A program made the position numbers and the translations under genes. DNA of 64,000 bases from positions 14,179,001 through 14,243,000 of the forward strand of contig NC_052668.1 of NCBI RefSeq assembly GCF_016802725.1, given 5' to 3'. The notes beneath the pieces were generated by a model. The model was not told the origin of the DNA and did not search any database. It worked only from the letters and a program-made list of their open reading frames with translations. How positions within the stretch are numbered: position 1 is the stretch's first letter; each line of letters opens with the position of its first letter. This document shows, in pieces, positions 62,850-64,000 of this stretch. This DNA is from Solenopsis invicta (lineage: Eukaryota > Arthropoda > Insecta > Hymenoptera > Formicidae).

Positions 62850-64000
62850 TAACAAATTAAAAATGAAATTATATAGTGTTGTGTGCTCGCCCTGAGGAAG
62901 CGACTAATATCGATTCGCATGAGGCAATCGATGTGCGCAACAATATGTATATTTGGAGAATCTCTTAATTAAATATTAATTATGCTTGATTACTCGATTA
63001 AACGGATATTCTAGTCTATTTATCTATTTTTTCGGAATTTTTTTTAAAGAACTGTTACACACCATGTTCTTCTTTACACATTTATTTATGAATATTTACA
63101 TCTATTTCTTTACACATTTATTTGTGCATATTTAGTAAATATTTACAAAATTTGGCATGGCTAAGTTTATTAATTTTTTTATGTTACCTAAATTTAAAGA
63201 AAATACATGTTTCATGTCTAATATGATTTTGTAAAAACTATTGAATCTATTGATTTCTATTTTTGCGTATGTGTAAAATACATTTTTGTTAGTTATCTCA
63301 ATTTTAATGAAAAATATTACAAATTACTAAAATGACTTAAATGTTAATTAAATGGTTTTAAACTAATATCAATGTTTTTAAAAAATTCATTTAGCTATTG
63401 ATTTCAACTTATCTGTCGCAATAATTCTTGTTCAAGCCATAAATATAAGACATTTTACATATACACAAAAGTTGAAATTGATGACTTCAACAGTTTTTTT
63501 AGAAATCATGTCAGCCTCGATAAATGTGTTTATCTGTAAATTTGTGTAACTAAAACTAATAAAAACTACTAAACATTAAGCACATCGAAATGTGTAGATA
63601 TTTACTAAATATGTACACAGACGTATAAAAGTGTAGAAAAATATGTGCAGCTGTTTTCTTTAAAAAAGTTCTCAAAGACCGGGACACTTTTTCGCACTGT
63701 AGAGTAAATATCACCTTAATACGTACTATGTCATTGAAAGTAAATTTTATATTGCTATATTTTATTACTTCGAAAATTGATTCGACGCGCCAGTATTTTG
63801 ACAATATAATTTTACAACGGCTCTCGTCTTAGACACTTTGCACATGTTTTATGTACATAACACGTTATCTTGCGTATATATTTCAGTATGAACATTTGCA
63901 AGACAAATATTACGTCGTCTATCGTTATTCCACTCCGTATACCGTAAGGATATTGATATTGCACTCTTTGTAGTTCGACATAATTCGTCGTTTTTCATTC
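62850..64000 (-). other. Receptor intron to window edge
   Basis: The next upstream exons of the receptor (rest of the amino-terminal domain and the signal peptide) are not found here. The sequence is AT-rich, and the only open frame of note (63556-63804, -) has no domain. Confidence 0.55.

Overview
The window reads as a eukaryotic, insect-type nuclear genome: very AT-rich introns and spacers, CpG-rich patches at likely transcription starts, short exons with GT/AG borders, several small inverted-repeat transposons and a satellite-like foldback element. Hymenoptera (ant-like) is my best guess, from general genome texture and from the receptor sequence; no marker in the window settles it.

Two protein genes are supported, and they converge tail to tail. 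(1) On the + strand, 3878-7561 (noncoding leader back to about 1.9 kb) is a 14-exon gene for a UBX-domain cofactor of the UBXN11/socius type: N-terminal coiled coil, SEP domain, C-terminal UBX domain, 655 residues. All 13 intron phases match. (2) On the - strand, from beyond the right edge down to 19574, is a kainate-type ionotropic glutamate receptor. Sixteen coding exons are visible, from the late amino-terminal domain through S1, M1, the pore loop, M3, S2 and M4 to a long C-terminal tail. The signal peptide and most of the amino-terminal domain lie beyond 64000.

The main discovery is in the receptor. The segment coding for M1 and the pore loop is present twice as alternative cassettes with identical flanking phases. 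The upstream cassette (one exon, 38523-38780) encodes an arginine at the Q/R pore site. The downstream cassette (two exons, 37404-37583 and 36668-36805) encodes a glutamine there. Mutually exclusive use would switch the pore between Q and R at the splicing level, a change vertebrates make by RNA editing. A second oddity is in the tail: an in-frame TAG (20482-20484) is followed by 71 open codons in the same frame, which then cross an intron in the correct phase into a last exon ending in a PDZ-ligand-like TTTL. This suggests stop-codon readthrough, an internal splice acceptor, or a recent CAG-to-TAG change.

Between the two genes lies a 4.4-kb foldback element (10147-14593). Its two arms are inverted arrays of a 164-bp unit, it carries a terminal hairpin, and it is flanked by a 20-bp direct repeat. 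A diverged right arm of the same family occupies 1-1078, and its hairpin shows compensatory base-pair changes. Smaller inverted-repeat (MITE-like) elements sit in the introns at about 3.4, 17.1, 27.8, 30.3, 42.1, 50.3, 58.4 and 60.3 kb. A CpG-rich, internally duplicated island lies inside a receptor intron at 53.2-54.5 kb. The remaining long stretches are AT-rich intron or spacer in which I see no gene.
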